Notes: generated by a model not told the origin, from the letters alone. Counted from the first letter of the stretch, positions 41,234 to 51,078 are shown. The stretch is 64,000 nt of DNA from CAYFNF01 sp964344485 (GCA_964344485.1 CAYFNF010000004.1:1-64000), one strand, 5' to 3'. Program-made: numbers and translations.

Positions 41234-42472
41234 TTATGAACTAACTAGGGTAACAAATTTTCTCTTGCCTACTTGCAGCACCTCTCCACCGGACACCTCG
41301 ACCACTGCATCTATGGCCTCTACGCGTGTATCATCAACGCGAACCCCGCCTTGCTCAATCAAGCGTCGTGCCTCAGACTTGGACGAAGCAAAACCAACCT
41401 CTATGATCAACTCCACTGCTGCGATAGAGGAGGTAGACACTGTATGCTCTGGAATGTCCGTTGGCTTTCCTTTCGCCTGAAACACCTGCTTGAACTCCTG
41501 CTCTGCTTGCGCGGCCTTCTTCTCTGAATGATAGATGGTCACGACCTCGCGAGCCAGTTGCATCTTAATATCTCGAGGGTTTGCATCACCGCTCAATTGT
41601 TCTTCAATCTTCTTTATCTCTCCTAGTGGAATATCAGTACACAACCGGAAGTACCGTGAAATTAAAGCATCGTCCATTGCCATGACTTTGCCGTACATAT
41701 CGTTCGGCTCATCCATAACTCCAATCACATTCTCGTAGCTCTTGCTCATCTTCCGCCCATCTAGTCCTTCAAGCAATTCAAACGTCACTACTGCCTTTTC
41801 CTTATTCTTCATCTCCTTCAACAGCGTTCTGCCCGCCAACATATTAAAAAGCTGGTCCGTCCCTCCAACTTCAGCGTCCACTTCCATTGCCACAGAGTCA
41901 TACCCCTGCATCAAAGGATACATGAATTCGTTCACATAGATCGGCTTGCCTTTCTCGATTCGGTCTTCAAACATGTCGCGTTCTAGCATCTGCTGCACAG
42001 TGAAGTGAGATGCGAGCTCGATGACGTCCTGAAACTTCAACTTCGCCAACCACTGTGCATTAAACTTCAGCTGTACCGGATTCGGATGCGAAGAAGAGAA
42101 ATCCAATATCTTGCTCAGCTGTTTTTTATAGGTCTGCATGTTCTCTTTGATCTCTTCATCAGTCATAACAGTCCTCATGGCAGAACGATCCGTTGGGTCA
42201 CCAATGCGCGCGGTAAAATCACCGCATAAAAAGATAATCTCATGCCCAAGGTCTTGTAACCGTCGCAGCGCACGCAACACCACTGCATGTCCAACGTGCA
42301 CATCTGGGCCAGTTGGGTCTACGCCAAGGTAAATACGCATGCGCTCTCCGCTTTTCAGCTTCTTCATAAACAACGCTTCTGGAACAATATCAGCAATCCC
42401 TCTCTGTCGCAGAGCTTCAATGTCCTGCGCGCTTGCTTTGGTCGCTTTCTTGTTTTTCGCTGTTTTTGGCAT
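41234..42472 (-). CDS. tyrS: Tyrosyl-tRNA synthetase
   Basis: 412 residues from the ATG at 42472. Class I signature HVGHAVVLRAL (HIGH variant), tyrosine-binding region EFMYPLMQGYDSVAM, and GRKMSKSYENVIGV (KMSKS). The C-terminal ~60 residues form an S4 RNA-binding domain (SKSEARRLIEQGGVRVDDTRV). Charges tRNA-Tyr. Divergent from the ROK gene across a 46-base region with overlapping promoters. Confidence 0.95.
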   Translation of the reverse strand: MPKTAKNKKATKASAQDIEALRQRGIADIVPEALFMKKLKSGERMRIYLGVDPTGPDVHVGHAVVLRALRRLQDLGHEIIFLCGDFTARIGDPTDRSAMRTVMTDEEIKENMQTYKKQLSKILDFSSSHPNPVQLKFNAQWLAKLKFQDVIELASHFTVQQMLERDMFEDRIEKGKPIYVNEFMYPLMQGYDSVAMEVDAEVGGTDQLFNMLAGRTLLKEMKNKEKAVVTFELLEGLDGRKMSKSYENVIGVMDEPNDMYGKVMAMDDALISRYFRLCTDIPLGEIKKIEEQLSGDANPRDIKMQLAREVVTIYHSEKKAAQAEQEFKQVFQAKGKPTDIPEHTVSTSSIAAVELIIEVGFASSKSEARRLIEQGGVRVDDTRVEAIDAVVEVSGGEVLQVGKRKFVTLVSS

Positions 42473-42503
42473 AATACGGGTTCTATCGTACCATAAAATC
42501 TGG

Positions 42504-42509
42504 TATAAT
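42504..42509 (+). promoter_or_regulatory. ROK gene -10 element
   Basis: TATAAT nine bases ahead of the ATG at 42519; leader about three bases. Confidence 0.5.
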
Positions 42510-42518
42510 GCTAACAGT

Positions 42519-43316
42519 ATGAAGACATATATTGGCATTGATATCGGCGGCACAAAGGTATCTGCTGGTGTTATTACGCAGCACGGTCATATTCTTCGCT
42601 CTAAAGTGGTGCCAAGCCTGGTAAAACAGGGAAATGTCGCAATTCGAAACAACCTAATTCAAGTCATAGAAGAGATCAGCCACGGGGAAAAATTCGATGG
42701 TATTGGAATTGGTGTTGCTGGGCATGTAGACCATGTACAGAATAAAATCGCTGCTGCCGGACCTAATTTTCTTCCTAGCTTCCAGCGACTAAAGCTCAGC
42801 CCAATTCTGGAAAAGCATTTTCATGTTCCAGTGGTCTTAGAAAACGACGCAAAGGTCTTTGCACTTGGCGAGGCTATTTTCGGCGCTGGAAAAGGGTATC
42901 GTTGTGTGGTCGGTATTACATTAGGCACAGGTATCGGCGGTGCTATCGTTCAAGATAAAAAACTCGTCCACGGAAAAAATAACCTGGCCGGAGAAGTGGG
43001 GCATATGTTTACTCGCGACCCAAAAAAAATATGGGAGAAGCTTGCTGCTGGCCATGCATTCAACACACACGGAAATATCCAAAAAGGAGCAATGCTGCTT
43101 TCCGAAGGCCTCTGTAATATTCTAAATGTTGTTGATCCGGACATTATTGTTGTGGGCGGTGGACTGTCGCGCGAACCGCACCTCGTCACCACTGCTCGCA
43201 CCGAAACCCGAAAACGACTACATTATAAGGTGCTGAAACGCACTCCAATAGTAAAAAGCAAGCTATTAAACCGCGCGCCCATGCTTGGCGCAATGCTGAT
43301 TGTTCACGGTTCGTAA
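42519..43316 (+). CDS. ROK-family sugar kinase or regulator-type protein
   Basis: 265 residues. Begins MKTYIGIDIGGTKVSAGVI (phosphate-1 loop of the ROK/hexokinase fold). Further motifs: ENDAKVFALGEA, GITLGTGIGGAIV (phosphate-2) and DIIVVGGGLS (adenosine site). The ROK zinc motif CxCGxxGCxE is not evident after GEVGHMF, as in some atypical members. No DNA-binding domain, so it is probably a glucose- or aminosugar-type kinase. Four bases ahead of the PBP1A gene. Confidence 0.85.
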   Translation: MKTYIGIDIGGTKVSAGVITQHGHILRSKVVPSLVKQGNVAIRNNLIQVIEEISHGEKFDGIGIGVAGHVDHVQNKIAAAGPNFLPSFQRLKLSPILEKHFHVPVVLENDAKVFALGEAIFGAGKGYRCVVGITLGTGIGGAIVQDKKLVHGKNNLAGEVGHMFTRDPKKIWEKLAAGHAFNTHGNIQKGAMLLSEGLCNILNVVDPDIIVVGGGLSREPHLVTTARTETRKRLHYKVLKRTPIVKSKLLNRAPMLGAMLIVHGS

Positions 43317-43320
43317 TACT

Positions 43321-46029
43321 ATGCCAATTCCTCAACTGAAAAAAAAGAAAGTCGCTACCCCTGAACACGTTCGGGACGCTTCTTCTGTCCGAAAAAAACG
43401 CGCGCAACAACGGAAAGGAAAAGAACCAAAAAGCGCTGCCTCAAAATCACGCACCAAATCATCTACAAAGAAAAGTGGGAGCGGAAAAAAGAAAACCACA
43501 AAGAAAAAAGCCGCGCCAAAAGGATTTAAAGCAAAGCTGTTCTTCTTGTTTTCACGTAAACAGATCGCAAAGACCTTCTTGTTCTTTGCGCTCGCGTGTG
43601 TTGGAGCGTGCCTCATTGTAATCACCAGCGCTTATATCTGGGTATCAAAAGATTTAGCGGACATTACAGATATTGAGAACCGCATTCTTTCACAAGCCAC
43701 AAAAATATACGCCAGCGACGGTGAGACCGTGCTGTATGAAGTCGGAGACAACCACCGCGAAGATGTGGAGCTAGATCAGATCGCAGAACAAGTACATTGG
43801 GCGACCATTGCGCTCGAAGACCAAAACTTTTACAAACACAGCGGGTTTCAATTAAAGCCGTTCATTCGTGCAGTGTTTCGCAAACTCACCGGAAAATCAT
43901 TGAGCGCCACATCTACACTCACCCAACAGTTGATTAAGAACGCTATTCTTACACCAGAACGGACGTATACAAGAAAGCTCAAAGAGCTCATCCTGGCAGT
44001 GCGTCTTGAACAGAAGTACGACAAAGATGAAATCCTCAACATGTACTTCAACGAGGTATACTACGGAGACAATCTGCAAGGCGTACAAGCAGCGTCAAAG
44101 ATATACTTTGAAAAGAACGCTAGCGAGGTATCATTAGCAGAAGCTGCAACTCTTGCCTCATTACCAAAAAGCCCGAGTGCGCTACCTGACGACCCAGAGC
44201 GACTAAAGATACGACGCGATTATGCGCTCGACCAGATGGTAGAACTAGAATTCATCACTGAAGAAGAGGCGGAACAAGCAAAACAAGAAGAGATCTCTAT
44301 GCGGCCGGAACAGATCTTTGAGATCTCGGCCCCACACTTTGTCATGCACGTAATTGGATACTTGGAAGAAAAATACGGACACACAGCGCTACGAAAAGGA
44401 GGGTATACCGTAGTCACCACTCTGGATTGGGACAAACAACAAAAAGCAGAACAAGCAGTGACCGACGGTATCGCAAAGGTAGAGCAGTACGGCGGCTCAA
44501 ACGCTGCGCTGGTCTCTATTGATACGCACTCTGGCCATGTACAAGCAATGGTTGGCTCACGTGATTGGTTCGATGCAGACCGAGACGGGCAAGTAAACGT
44601 TGCTACATCACTTCGTCAGCCCGGCTCTTCATTTAAGCCTATTGTCTATGCAACAGCGTTCGATAAAGGGTATACACCGGAAACAAGGCTCTTTGATGTT
44701 GAGACTGATTTCTTAACAGAAGCAGAAGGGAAATACCACCCGAGGAATTACGACCTAGGCGCACGCGGCCCAATCTCCCTTCGATATGCGCTCTCTCAGT
44801 CGCTGAATATTCCAGCAGTAAAGCTCCTATACCTTGTGGGAGTAGACAGCGCGCTCAATTCAGCAGAACAGCTCGGATACACCTCTCTAAAGGATCGCTC
44901 ACGCTTTGGCCTCTCTTTGGTTCTTGGAGGCGCAGAGGTTACATTACTTGAACACACTGCAGCCTTTGCCACGTTTGCGCGAGAAGGAACATACCACAAA
45001 CCAGTAACAGTACTGCGCATGCAAGACCAGACAGGGGAGTTACTAGAAGAATGGGTGGACAATCCACTACAAACCATCGGTGCTGAAGCAACGCGCACAT
45101 TAAACAGCGTGCTCTCTGATAGCGGGGCACGTGGCTACACCTTTGCTGGGCTGAATCTTGCGGACCGCGCTGTCGCAGCAAAAACCGGCACCACTAACGA
45201 CTATCGAGATGCATGGACTATCGGCTACACCCCATCACTAGCAACAGGCGTATGGACTGGAAACAACGACAACACTGAGATGAAACGCGGGGCTGCCGGC
45301 TTAATCATTGCTGCCCCTATATGGAAAGCGTATATGGATGCAGTGCTCACTGGAACTCCAGTAGAAGACTTTAATGCGCCTTCATATAAAGCAGCTACAC
45401 AGGTGTTGGGAGGAGGGCTAGAGACCACAGTGCAAAAATCTGTAGACACTATTACAAAAGAGGTTATTCCAGACGAGTGCTTACCATCGTACCCAGACGA
45501 ATATGAAGAGGCGAAGGAATTTAAAGAAGCACACACCATTCTCTACTATCTGAACAAGGACGACCCTGCTGGAGCAGCGCCATCAAACCCACGTGACGAT
45601 ATTATGTTCGAGCCGTGGGAGACCGCAGTGGTGCAATGGACCAAGGGTGACGAACGAAAAAATGAATATTTTTCAGATGAGACTCCAACTGTTGACTGCT
45701 CTATGAGAGACAAGGGCCAGCTCCCTGCAGTGTCCATCTCCTCACTGAAAGACGGGGAAACCTACAGTAAAAAAAGCTTATCGCTTGGAGCTTCGGTCAC
45801 GCCGGGCACAAACAGAACCATTACCTCGGTAGAGTTCATCATTGATGTAATCGCTGTTGATAATAAAACCGGCCAACAGATTACCTCTACATCAACAGTC
45901 TCTTCGTCGTACTCACCAACAAACCTCACAAACGGAGGACATACTGCAACAGTCCGCGTGACGGACGATAAAGGGAATACCGCAGAAGACAGCGTGTCCT
46001 TTACGTATCAAGCAAAAAAATCAAATTAG
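43321..46029 (+). CDS. Class A penicillin-binding protein (PBP1A-type)
   Basis: 902 residues. A very basic cytoplasmic N-terminus (Lys/Arg-rich, 1-75), one membrane helix (about 83-105), a glycosyltransferase 51 domain (about 145-320, with ALEDQNFYKHSGF, TLTQQLIKN, and EILNMYFNEVYYG), and a transpeptidase domain (about 385-690) with RQPGSSFKP (SxxK), SLN in SQSLNIPAV, and KTGTTNDYRDAW. After about 790 an Ig-like beta domain follows. It polymerises and cross-links peptidoglycan. Overlaps tail-to-tail with the DUF721 gene by three bases. Confidence 0.93.
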   Translation: MPIPQLKKKKVATPEHVRDASSVRKKRAQQRKGKEPKSAASKSRTKSSTKKSGSGKKKTTKKKAAPKGFKAKLFFLFSRKQIAKTFLFFALACVGACLIVITSAYIWVSKDLADITDIENRILSQATKIYASDGETVLYEVGDNHREDVELDQIAEQVHWATIALEDQNFYKHSGFQLKPFIRAVFRKLTGKSLSATSTLTQQLIKNAILTPERTYTRKLKELILAVRLEQKYDKDEILNMYFNEVYYGDNLQGVQAASKIYFEKNASEVSLAEAATLASLPKSPSALPDDPERLKIRRDYALDQMVELEFITEEEAEQAKQEEISMRPEQIFEISAPHFVMHVIGYLEEKYGHTALRKGGYTVVTTLDWDKQQKAEQAVTDGIAKVEQYGGSNAALVSIDTHSGHVQAMVGSRDWFDADRDGQVNVATSLRQPGSSFKPIVYATAFDKGYTPETRLFDVETDFLTEAEGKYHPRNYDLGARGPISLRYALSQSLNIPAVKLLYLVGVDSALNSAEQLGYTSLKDRSRFGLSLVLGGAEVTLLEHTAAFATFAREGTYHKPVTVLRMQDQTGELLEEWVDNPLQTIGAEATRTLNSVLSDSGARGYTFAGLNLADRAVAAKTGTTNDYRDAWTIGYTPSLATGVWTGNNDNTEMKRGAAGLIIAAPIWKAYMDAVLTGTPVEDFNAPSYKAATQVLGGGLETTVQKSVDTITKEVIPDECLPSYPDEYEEAKEFKEAHTILYYLNKDDPAGAAPSNPRDDIMFEPWETAVVQWTKGDERKNEYFSDETPTVDCSMRDKGQLPAVSISSLKDGETYSKKSLSLGASVTPGTNRTITSVEFIIDVIAVDNKTGQQITSTSTVSSSYSPTNLTNGGHTATVRVTDDKGNTAEDSVSFTYQAKKSN

Positions 46030-46346
46030 TATCCGGCCTCTGGGCCGCGCGGAAGAATAAATTGAATCCGCAAAATCTCGGGCCGCCCGATGCGTTTGTT
46101 TATCTCAGAAATAATAGCCTCTTCTTGCTGGCGTATCTCTTGCCCTACAGCAGAGTGCGCGATTGAAATTGTTAGTTCGCGCTCTTTAATATATGTTGGC
46201 CGGGCATGAATATGAGCACCGCCCCCAAACCGTTCGTTAATCACTTCGCTTGCCACTTCTAACATTTGCGCTGCTTCTACCTGCCGCTCTATGCCCGCGC
46301 TCTGCAACGACCGCTTAAATAGCGAGTTGTTAATCTTATTAAACAT
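46026..46346 (-). CDS. DUF721 / DciA-like protein
   Basis: 106 residues from the ATG at 46346. C-terminal region KERELTISIAHSAVGQEIRQQEEAIISEIN matches the DUF721 (DciA) core, a family linked to loading the replicative helicase. Position right after dnaN (20 bases) near the origin fits such a role. Begins MFNKINNSLFKRSLQ. Confidence 0.75.
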   Translation of the reverse strand: MFNKINNSLFKRSLQSAGIERQVEAAQMLEVASEVINERFGGGAHIHARPTYIKERELTISIAHSAVGQEIRQQEEAIISEINKRIGRPEILRIQFILPRGPEAGY

Positions 46347-46365
46347 ACCCCCGGAACACTCTCTG

Positions 46366-47481
46366 CTACTGCTTAATCGGCATAATAATGTAAATATACT
46401 CCTCTGCGTTTTCTCCGTGTGGACGAAGAACACCAGGACTTGCATTATCAACTAAGCGCAACTGTGCTTTCTCACTCGTGACCTGAGACAGGCCGTCTAG
46501 TAAATATCGATGATTAAAAATAGTATTGTTCGACTCCCCATTTATCTCTGCCTCCACTTTTGTTACGTTCTCTCCGACCTGGTTGTTTACCGCGGTCAAT
46601 GTTAACTCTTGCTTCTCTGGTGAAAAGTGAATATTCACATCGTGAATTCCAGACTTAGAAAACAAGCTTGCTGCCTTAATTCCTTTCTTCAGCTTTTCTC
46701 TGTTAACAATAACTGTGGTTCTGGATTCTTGCGGGATAATCTGCTGATAGTCAGGAAACACCCCCTCAATCAACCGAGTGGTCAGCTCTGCGTCTTCTGT
46801 GACAAATTTCGCCTGGCTGTCGCTAAAGAAAATACGAACCGACCGTTCCTCATCGTTCTCCGGTAAAATACGAACTAACTCTTGCATAGCTGCTGCCGGC
46901 ACTATAACCGTCTTTCCTTCGGCCCCGTCTTCAAATGTAACAATCTTTCTCTCTGCCAAGCGATAACTGTCAGTAGAAGCAACAACAATCTCCTTTTTAC
47001 CTATCTGGAACAGCGCACCGGTAAGTTCTGGGCGAGAGTCGTCTGTTGATGTCGCAACAAGCACTTGTGAAAGCGCGGTGCGCAACTCATTTGCCGGGAT
47101 AGTAACAGCGTTTTTTTCGTCGACGTCCGGAATGAGTGGAAACTCTGTTGCTTGCTCTCCCTTTATCTTAGTGTTTTGCTTTCCGGCCCGTATGTGCAAG
47201 TCTACATCCTGTTGTTCAACATCGACTTTTTCTGCAGCTATCACGCCTATATAGTTTGCAAACACCTGTGCGGGCACGGTAAACGATCCCGGCGTCTCTA
47301 CTTTCCCGCGAACAGTAACACGCACTCCGATTTCCAAATTTGTTGCTACTAACTCCACACCGTCCTCTTTTGCTTCAATTAGTACATTATTAAGAATAGG
47401 AAGGTTTACATTCCGAGAAGTGATGTGGGAGACAAGCGAGACTCCGTGTTGAAGGTTTTCTTGTGTGCATGAGAATTTCAT
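46366..47481 (-). CDS. dnaN: DNA polymerase III beta subunit (sliding clamp)
   Basis: 371 residues, standard clamp length. Starts MKFSCTQENLQHGVSLV. Three-fold repeated clamp domains are visible, with GSFTVPAQVFANYIGVI in domain 1, ELRTALSQVLVATSTDDSRPELTG in domain 2 and the C-terminal EYIYIIMPIKQ (the usual PMR-type end is changed to PIKQ). Encircles DNA and tethers polymerase. Downstream of dnaA on the same strand, separated by the putative oriC. Confidence 0.95.
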   Translation of the reverse strand: MKFSCTQENLQHGVSLVSHITSRNVNLPILNNVLIEAKEDGVELVATNLEIGVRVTVRGKVETPGSFTVPAQVFANYIGVIAAEKVDVEQQDVDLHIRAGKQNTKIKGEQATEFPLIPDVDEKNAVTIPANELRTALSQVLVATSTDDSRPELTGALFQIGKKEIVVASTDSYRLAERKIVTFEDGAEGKTVIVPAAAMQELVRILPENDEERSVRIFFSDSQAKFVTEDAELTTRLIEGVFPDYQQIIPQESRTTVIVNREKLKKGIKAASLFSKSGIHDVNIHFSPEKQELTLTAVNNQVGENVTKVEAEINGESNNTIFNHRYLLDGLSQVTSEKAQLRLVDNASPGVLRPHGENAEEYIYIIMPIKQ

Positions 47482-47831
47482 ATAGTTAGTATTAGATTAT
47501 TTTCTTTTATATATAATAATAGTATTAATAATATGCTCTGTGGAAACGGGGATAAGAGTATATACTACCCTTTTTGTTGGCGAAACCGTCCGGCCTCATG
47601 TGTGTTGGTGAGGGATAACAGGTGTGGGAATGCCGTGTGTGGTATGAGGATAACGGGGCGGAGAAAAAAGGGGTGAAGTTGTCCACGGTGTATCCCTGTG
47701 GCTGTCTACAGGCTTTCACAGTTTTATCCACGAGAAAGTGAGGGGGTTTCAACACATGGTGGCAGGACTGTCCACATAAACAGGACAAAGAAGCACTGTG
47801 TAATAAAGAAGGGGCAACGACCCCCCTTGTG
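47482..47831. other. Putative replication origin (oriC)
   Basis: A 350-base gene-free region between dnaN and dnaA. DnaA-box-like sites include TTATCCACG (47724-47732), TTGTCCACG (47679-47687) and CTGTCCACA (47768-47776) on the plus strand, and TTATCCCCG (47547-47555), TTATCCCTC (47610-47618) and TTATCCTCA (47645-47653) on the minus strand. The dnaN-proximal end (47493-47540) is a long AT-only stretch suited to unwinding. Position and content support oriC; the dnaA-rpmH gap (49248-49466) also has TTGTGTATA repeats. Confidence 0.7.
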
Positions 47832-49247
47832 TTAGTTGTAAAGGCGCTGTTTTATTAGGTTGATGTCATTCTGTAGCTTCTCGTCTTCTTCAAGAAGGTT
47901 TTTTATCTTCTGGCACGCATGCATTGCTGTAGTGTGGTCCCTTCCACCGAGCTCTTGCCCGATGTTTGGATACGATGCGTGTACTTCTTCGCGCATCAAA
48001 TACATAGAAATTTGTCGTGGAACAACCAATTCCTTCTTTCTGCTATTGCCCACCAAGCCTTTTTGTTCGACTTCGTAGTAGTCAGCAACAGTAGAGAGAA
48101 TCTTTTTTGTTGTCACCGCCCCGCGTTTAGGTGTTTGTGAGAACGAGGAAAGCAGGGTTTTTACAGACTCCACCGTTGGCGCTTCGTTATTCAATTGTTG
48201 GTATGCAATAACACGATTAAGCGCTCCTTCTAGCTCGCGGATGTTATTTTGAACGTTTGAGGCGATAAATTGGGCGATTTCTTGCGATAATTCAAAGCCT
48301 CGCTCACCACATTTTTGCTTTAAAATAGCAATTCTGGTCTCTAAATCCGGGATATTTACATCAACAATCATTCCGCCCTCAAAACGGGAGACTAGCCGGT
48401 GCTCTAGTGTTGGGATTGCTCGTGGAGGGCGGTCGGATGTAAGAATAATCTGTTTGTTTCGTTGGTGTAGGTGGTTGAATGTGTGGAAAAACGCTTCTTG
48501 AGTCCCTTCCTTTCCTGCAAGGAATTGAATGTCGTCTACCATCAGTAAATCCACAGAGCGGTATTTCTCTTTGAACTCGTCTGCGCGGCCTTGCCCGACC
48601 AAGCGAATGAACTCATTGGTAAAATTTTCACACGTTACGTACAGAATCTTTTTTTCTGGTAACTGTTCCTGTACTGAATGCCCCACTGCCTGCATTAAGT
48701 GTGTCTTGCCAAGGCCCACACCACCGTAGATGAACAGCGGGTTGTAAATAAGACCAGGCCGCTCTGCTACTGCAAGACACGCAGCGTGTGCCAGCTCGTT
48801 TTTTTTGCCGACAACAAAGTTATCAAACGTATATCGTGGGTTCAGCCCCTGTTCGTCTGCTGCTGGCACTTGCTTTGCTTCCTGTTCTTCCATGACCACA
48901 GTCTCTTGTTGCTTTTTTGCTGGTTTTTCCGGCACGATACTCTTCTCTGCTACAGGCTCGCTCTGCTTATCTTCCAGGCTCTCCTCTTCTGCTTTTTGTT
49001 TAGAGGAGACCTTGTAAGTAACCGCAAGCACATCATCTTCTGAGATACGACGCAGCGCTTTAACTATAGAGCCGTGGTACTTGTTCTCTAGCCACGTCTT
49101 AGTAAATGCGTTGGGCACACCAACGACAACATTGCTACTGTCTTTAGATAAAATAAATGTCTCTTCGAACCATGTGGTGAAGTTGGCTTTTGAGAGCTCA
49201 AGTTCTAGCTCCCCAAGTGTAGCGTTCCATAATTGTTCAGTTGTCAT
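47832..49247 (-). CDS. dnaA: Chromosomal replication initiator DnaA
   Basis: 471 residues from the ATG at 49247. Domain I at about 1-80 (LWNATLGELELELSKANF), an acidic/Gln-rich linker, the AAA+ domain with Walker A GGVGLGKTH and Walker B LLMVDDIQFL, and domain IV with the DnaA signature GGRDHTTAMHACQKI for DnaA-box binding. An upstream start would add a hydrophobic stretch unlike the family. Initiates replication at the adjacent oriC. Confidence 0.96.
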   Translation of the reverse strand: MTTEQLWNATLGELELELSKANFTTWFEETFILSKDSSNVVVGVPNAFTKTWLENKYHGSIVKALRRISEDDVLAVTYKVSSKQKAEEESLEDKQSEPVAEKSIVPEKPAKKQQETVVMEEQEAKQVPAADEQGLNPRYTFDNFVVGKKNELAHAACLAVAERPGLIYNPLFIYGGVGLGKTHLMQAVGHSVQEQLPEKKILYVTCENFTNEFIRLVGQGRADEFKEKYRSVDLLMVDDIQFLAGKEGTQEAFFHTFNHLHQRNKQIILTSDRPPRAIPTLEHRLVSRFEGGMIVDVNIPDLETRIAILKQKCGERGFELSQEIAQFIASNVQNNIRELEGALNRVIAYQQLNNEAPTVESVKTLLSSFSQTPKRGAVTTKKILSTVADYYEVEQKGLVGNSRKKELVVPRQISMYLMREEVHASYPNIGQELGGRDHTTAMHACQKIKNLLEEDEKLQNDINLIKQRLYN

Positions 49248-49414
49248 AAGTAGCATGAGAAGGGTTATACCAAAGTATAAAACGTACATCGTAGTGTATC
49301 ACACAATATGTAAATGCAGAATCATCAACAGCGTAACAATATGTTCACAAGTTGTGTATATATTGTGTATGAAGCAGGGTTGTTGAGTAGCCAAGGAAAC
49401 AGGCAGCGAGCTAA

Positions 49415-49443
49415 TTGACTCTTCCCTATAGTTCTGGTATCGT
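49415..49443 (+). promoter_or_regulatory. rpmH operon promoter
   Basis: TTGACT, 17 bases, TATCGT, 23 bases ahead of rpmH. Confidence 0.6.
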
Positions 49444-49466
49444 TATACCGCTTTAATAACAAGGAC

Positions 49467-49598
49467 ATGCCTAAACGAACATACCAACCGAACGTCCGCA
49501 AGAAGAAGAAAAAGCATGGATATCGCTCCCGAAAGAAAAAAGGGACCGGAACCATCCAGCGGCGAAAGAAAAAAGGGAGAAAGAAATTAAGTGCATAA
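49467..49598 (+). CDS. rpmH: Ribosomal protein L34
   Basis: 43 residues, MPKRTYQPNVRKKKKKHGYR..., the conserved small basic L34. Its TAA overlaps the rnpA ATG by one base. Standard position beside dnaA. Confidence 0.95.
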   Translation: MPKRTYQPNVRKKKKKHGYRSRKKKGTGTIQRRKKKGRKKLSA

Positions 49599-49939
49599 TG
49601 ACGCGTATGTTGCCTGCGGTGCATCGTTTGCGAAAAAAGAAAGATTTCGAGCAAGCATATAACAAAGGCACATCTCAGCATAGCACTTTTTTTCGTGTAA
49701 TATTAGCCAAAAATCAACAGGAACAGACGCGAATCGGAATCGTGATTTCTACAAAGACGATAAAAAGAGCTGTAGAAAGAAACCGAAAAAAGAGACAGAT
49801 TCGGTCTGCGGTTGCTCCGCTGGTGCCTGCTCTGCCGCAGGGGCGCGACATTGTCCTCATTGCCAAGCCACAGATCCAAAAAGCAGAGATGAAAGAGATA
49901 TCCGAGGACGTACAAAACATATTTAATACATTTACATAA
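49598..49939 (+). CDS. rnpA: Ribonuclease P protein component
   Basis: 113 residues. Contains the RNR-type signature AVERNRKKRQIRSAV and the opening LPAVHRLRKKKDFEQAYNKG. Assists the RNase P RNA in 5' maturation of tRNAs. Starts within the rpmH stop and ends on the yidD ATG. Confidence 0.93.
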   Translation: MTRMLPAVHRLRKKKDFEQAYNKGTSQHSTFFRVILAKNQQEQTRIGIVISTKTIKRAVERNRKKRQIRSAVAPLVPALPQGRDIVLIAKPQIQKAEMKEISEDVQNIFNTFT

Positions 49940-50166
49940 TGAAGACCATTCTCATTACGCTTATCCGGCTGTATCAGAAGACGCTTTCACCGGACCATGG
50001 ACCGCTGCATCAACACACATTTGTTGGGTGTCGGTACTATCCGTCGTGTTCTGAATACGCAGTGCGCGCCATAACAAAACACGGCGTGTGCAAGGGCATA
50101 GGGAAAAGCGCATGGAGAGTACTCCGCTGCAATCCGTTCTCTCGTGGAGGAGTAGACGAAGTCTAA
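49939..50166 (+). CDS. yidD: Membrane protein insertion efficiency factor YidD
   Basis: 75 residues with the conserved CRYYPSCSEYAVRAITKHG and RVLRCNPFSRGGVDEV motifs. An amphipathic membrane-associated protein acting with YidC. Overlaps rnpA by one base; yidC follows 7 bases later. Confidence 0.95.
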   Translation: MKTILITLIRLYQKTLSPDHGPLHQHTFVGCRYYPSCSEYAVRAITKHGVCKGIGKSAWRVLRCNPFSRGGVDEV

Positions 50167-50173
50167 CACGCAT

Positions 50174-51004
50174 ATGAAAGAATTTTTCACAACATATTTA
50201 TACGAACCGTTATTTAATGCGCTGATTTGGATATATCACGTTTTGCCGTGGCAAGACTTGGGTATTGCAATTATCATCCTTACACTCATCATTAAGCTGA
50301 TTCTGTTCTACCCTGCGCTAAAAGGACTGCGTTCACAGAAAGCACTACAGGACGTACAACCAAAGATAGATGAGATTCGAAAGAAGTACGCAGACGACAA
50401 AGAAGAGCTGGGTAAACAGATTATGCAGTTCTACAAAGAGAACAAAGTAAATCCATTCTCCTCTTGTCTGCCGATGTTGATTCAGCTGCCGATCCTCTGG
50501 GCGCTGTTCCGCGTCTTCTTTGGCGGTCTGGAAACAGACGCAGAGACCGGGATACTGGTCGCAGAGCAGCTGGCGCATATCTATGAACCGCTACGAGACG
50601 TATACTCTTCAACGCCTATTGTCCATCATTTCCTCGGATTCGTAGATCTATCTAAGAATCACAACATTATCCTTGCTGCGCTGGCTGGTGTGATTCAGTT
50701 CTTGCAAGCCAAGATGCTCATGACCAAGAAAGCAACAGTACAGTCATCTGGATCCAAGGATGAAAACATGACTGCTGCCATTAATAAACAGATGGTCTAC
50801 TTCATGCCGATTATCACAGTGATATTCGGATATCAGTTCCCTGCAGGTGTTACGCTCTACTGGCTTGCCTCTACTGCATTTACCTGGGTACAACAGCTGA
50901 TTTTCCTACGAGACGGCAAGAAGCGAGACGAAGAGAAAGAAAAGCAAGAGGGGAAGAAACCAGAGGTCATAGAAGGAGAAGCAAAAGAAAAGGAGAAAAA
51001 ATAA
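50174..51004 (+). CDS. yidC: Membrane insertase YidC
   Basis: 276 residues, a short Gram-positive-like form without the large periplasmic domain, in keeping with a single-membrane cell. Membrane helices at about 28-50, 92-113 (SSCLPMLIQLPILWALFRVF), 165-185, 205-230. The hydrophilic groove Arg lies in the first helical hairpin region (YPALKGLRSQKAL). Ends in a charged tail. Confidence 0.93.
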   Translation: MKEFFTTYLYEPLFNALIWIYHVLPWQDLGIAIIILTLIIKLILFYPALKGLRSQKALQDVQPKIDEIRKKYADDKEELGKQIMQFYKENKVNPFSSCLPMLIQLPILWALFRVFFGGLETDAETGILVAEQLAHIYEPLRDVYSSTPIVHHFLGFVDLSKNHNIILAALAGVIQFLQAKMLMTKKATVQSSGSKDENMTAAINKQMVYFMPIITVIFGYQFPAGVTLYWLASTAFTWVQQLIFLRDGKKRDEEKEKQEGKKPEVIEGEAKEKEKK

Positions 51005-51012
51005 GAAATACG

Positions 51013-51035
51013 CGCCCGGAACACCGGGCGTTTTT
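51013..51035 (+). terminator. rpmH-yidC operon terminator
   Basis: CGCCCGG/CCGGGCG stem followed by TTTTT. Confidence 0.85.
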
Positions 51036-51040
51036 CATAG

Positions 51041-51069
51041 TTGAAAAAAATGGCCCAAGTCGATACACT
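51041..51069 (+). promoter_or_regulatory. PRC-barrel gene promoter
   Basis: TTGAAA, 17 bases, TACACT; ATG nine bases later (near-leaderless). Confidence 0.55.
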
Positions 51070-51078
51070 GTAAGTGAT

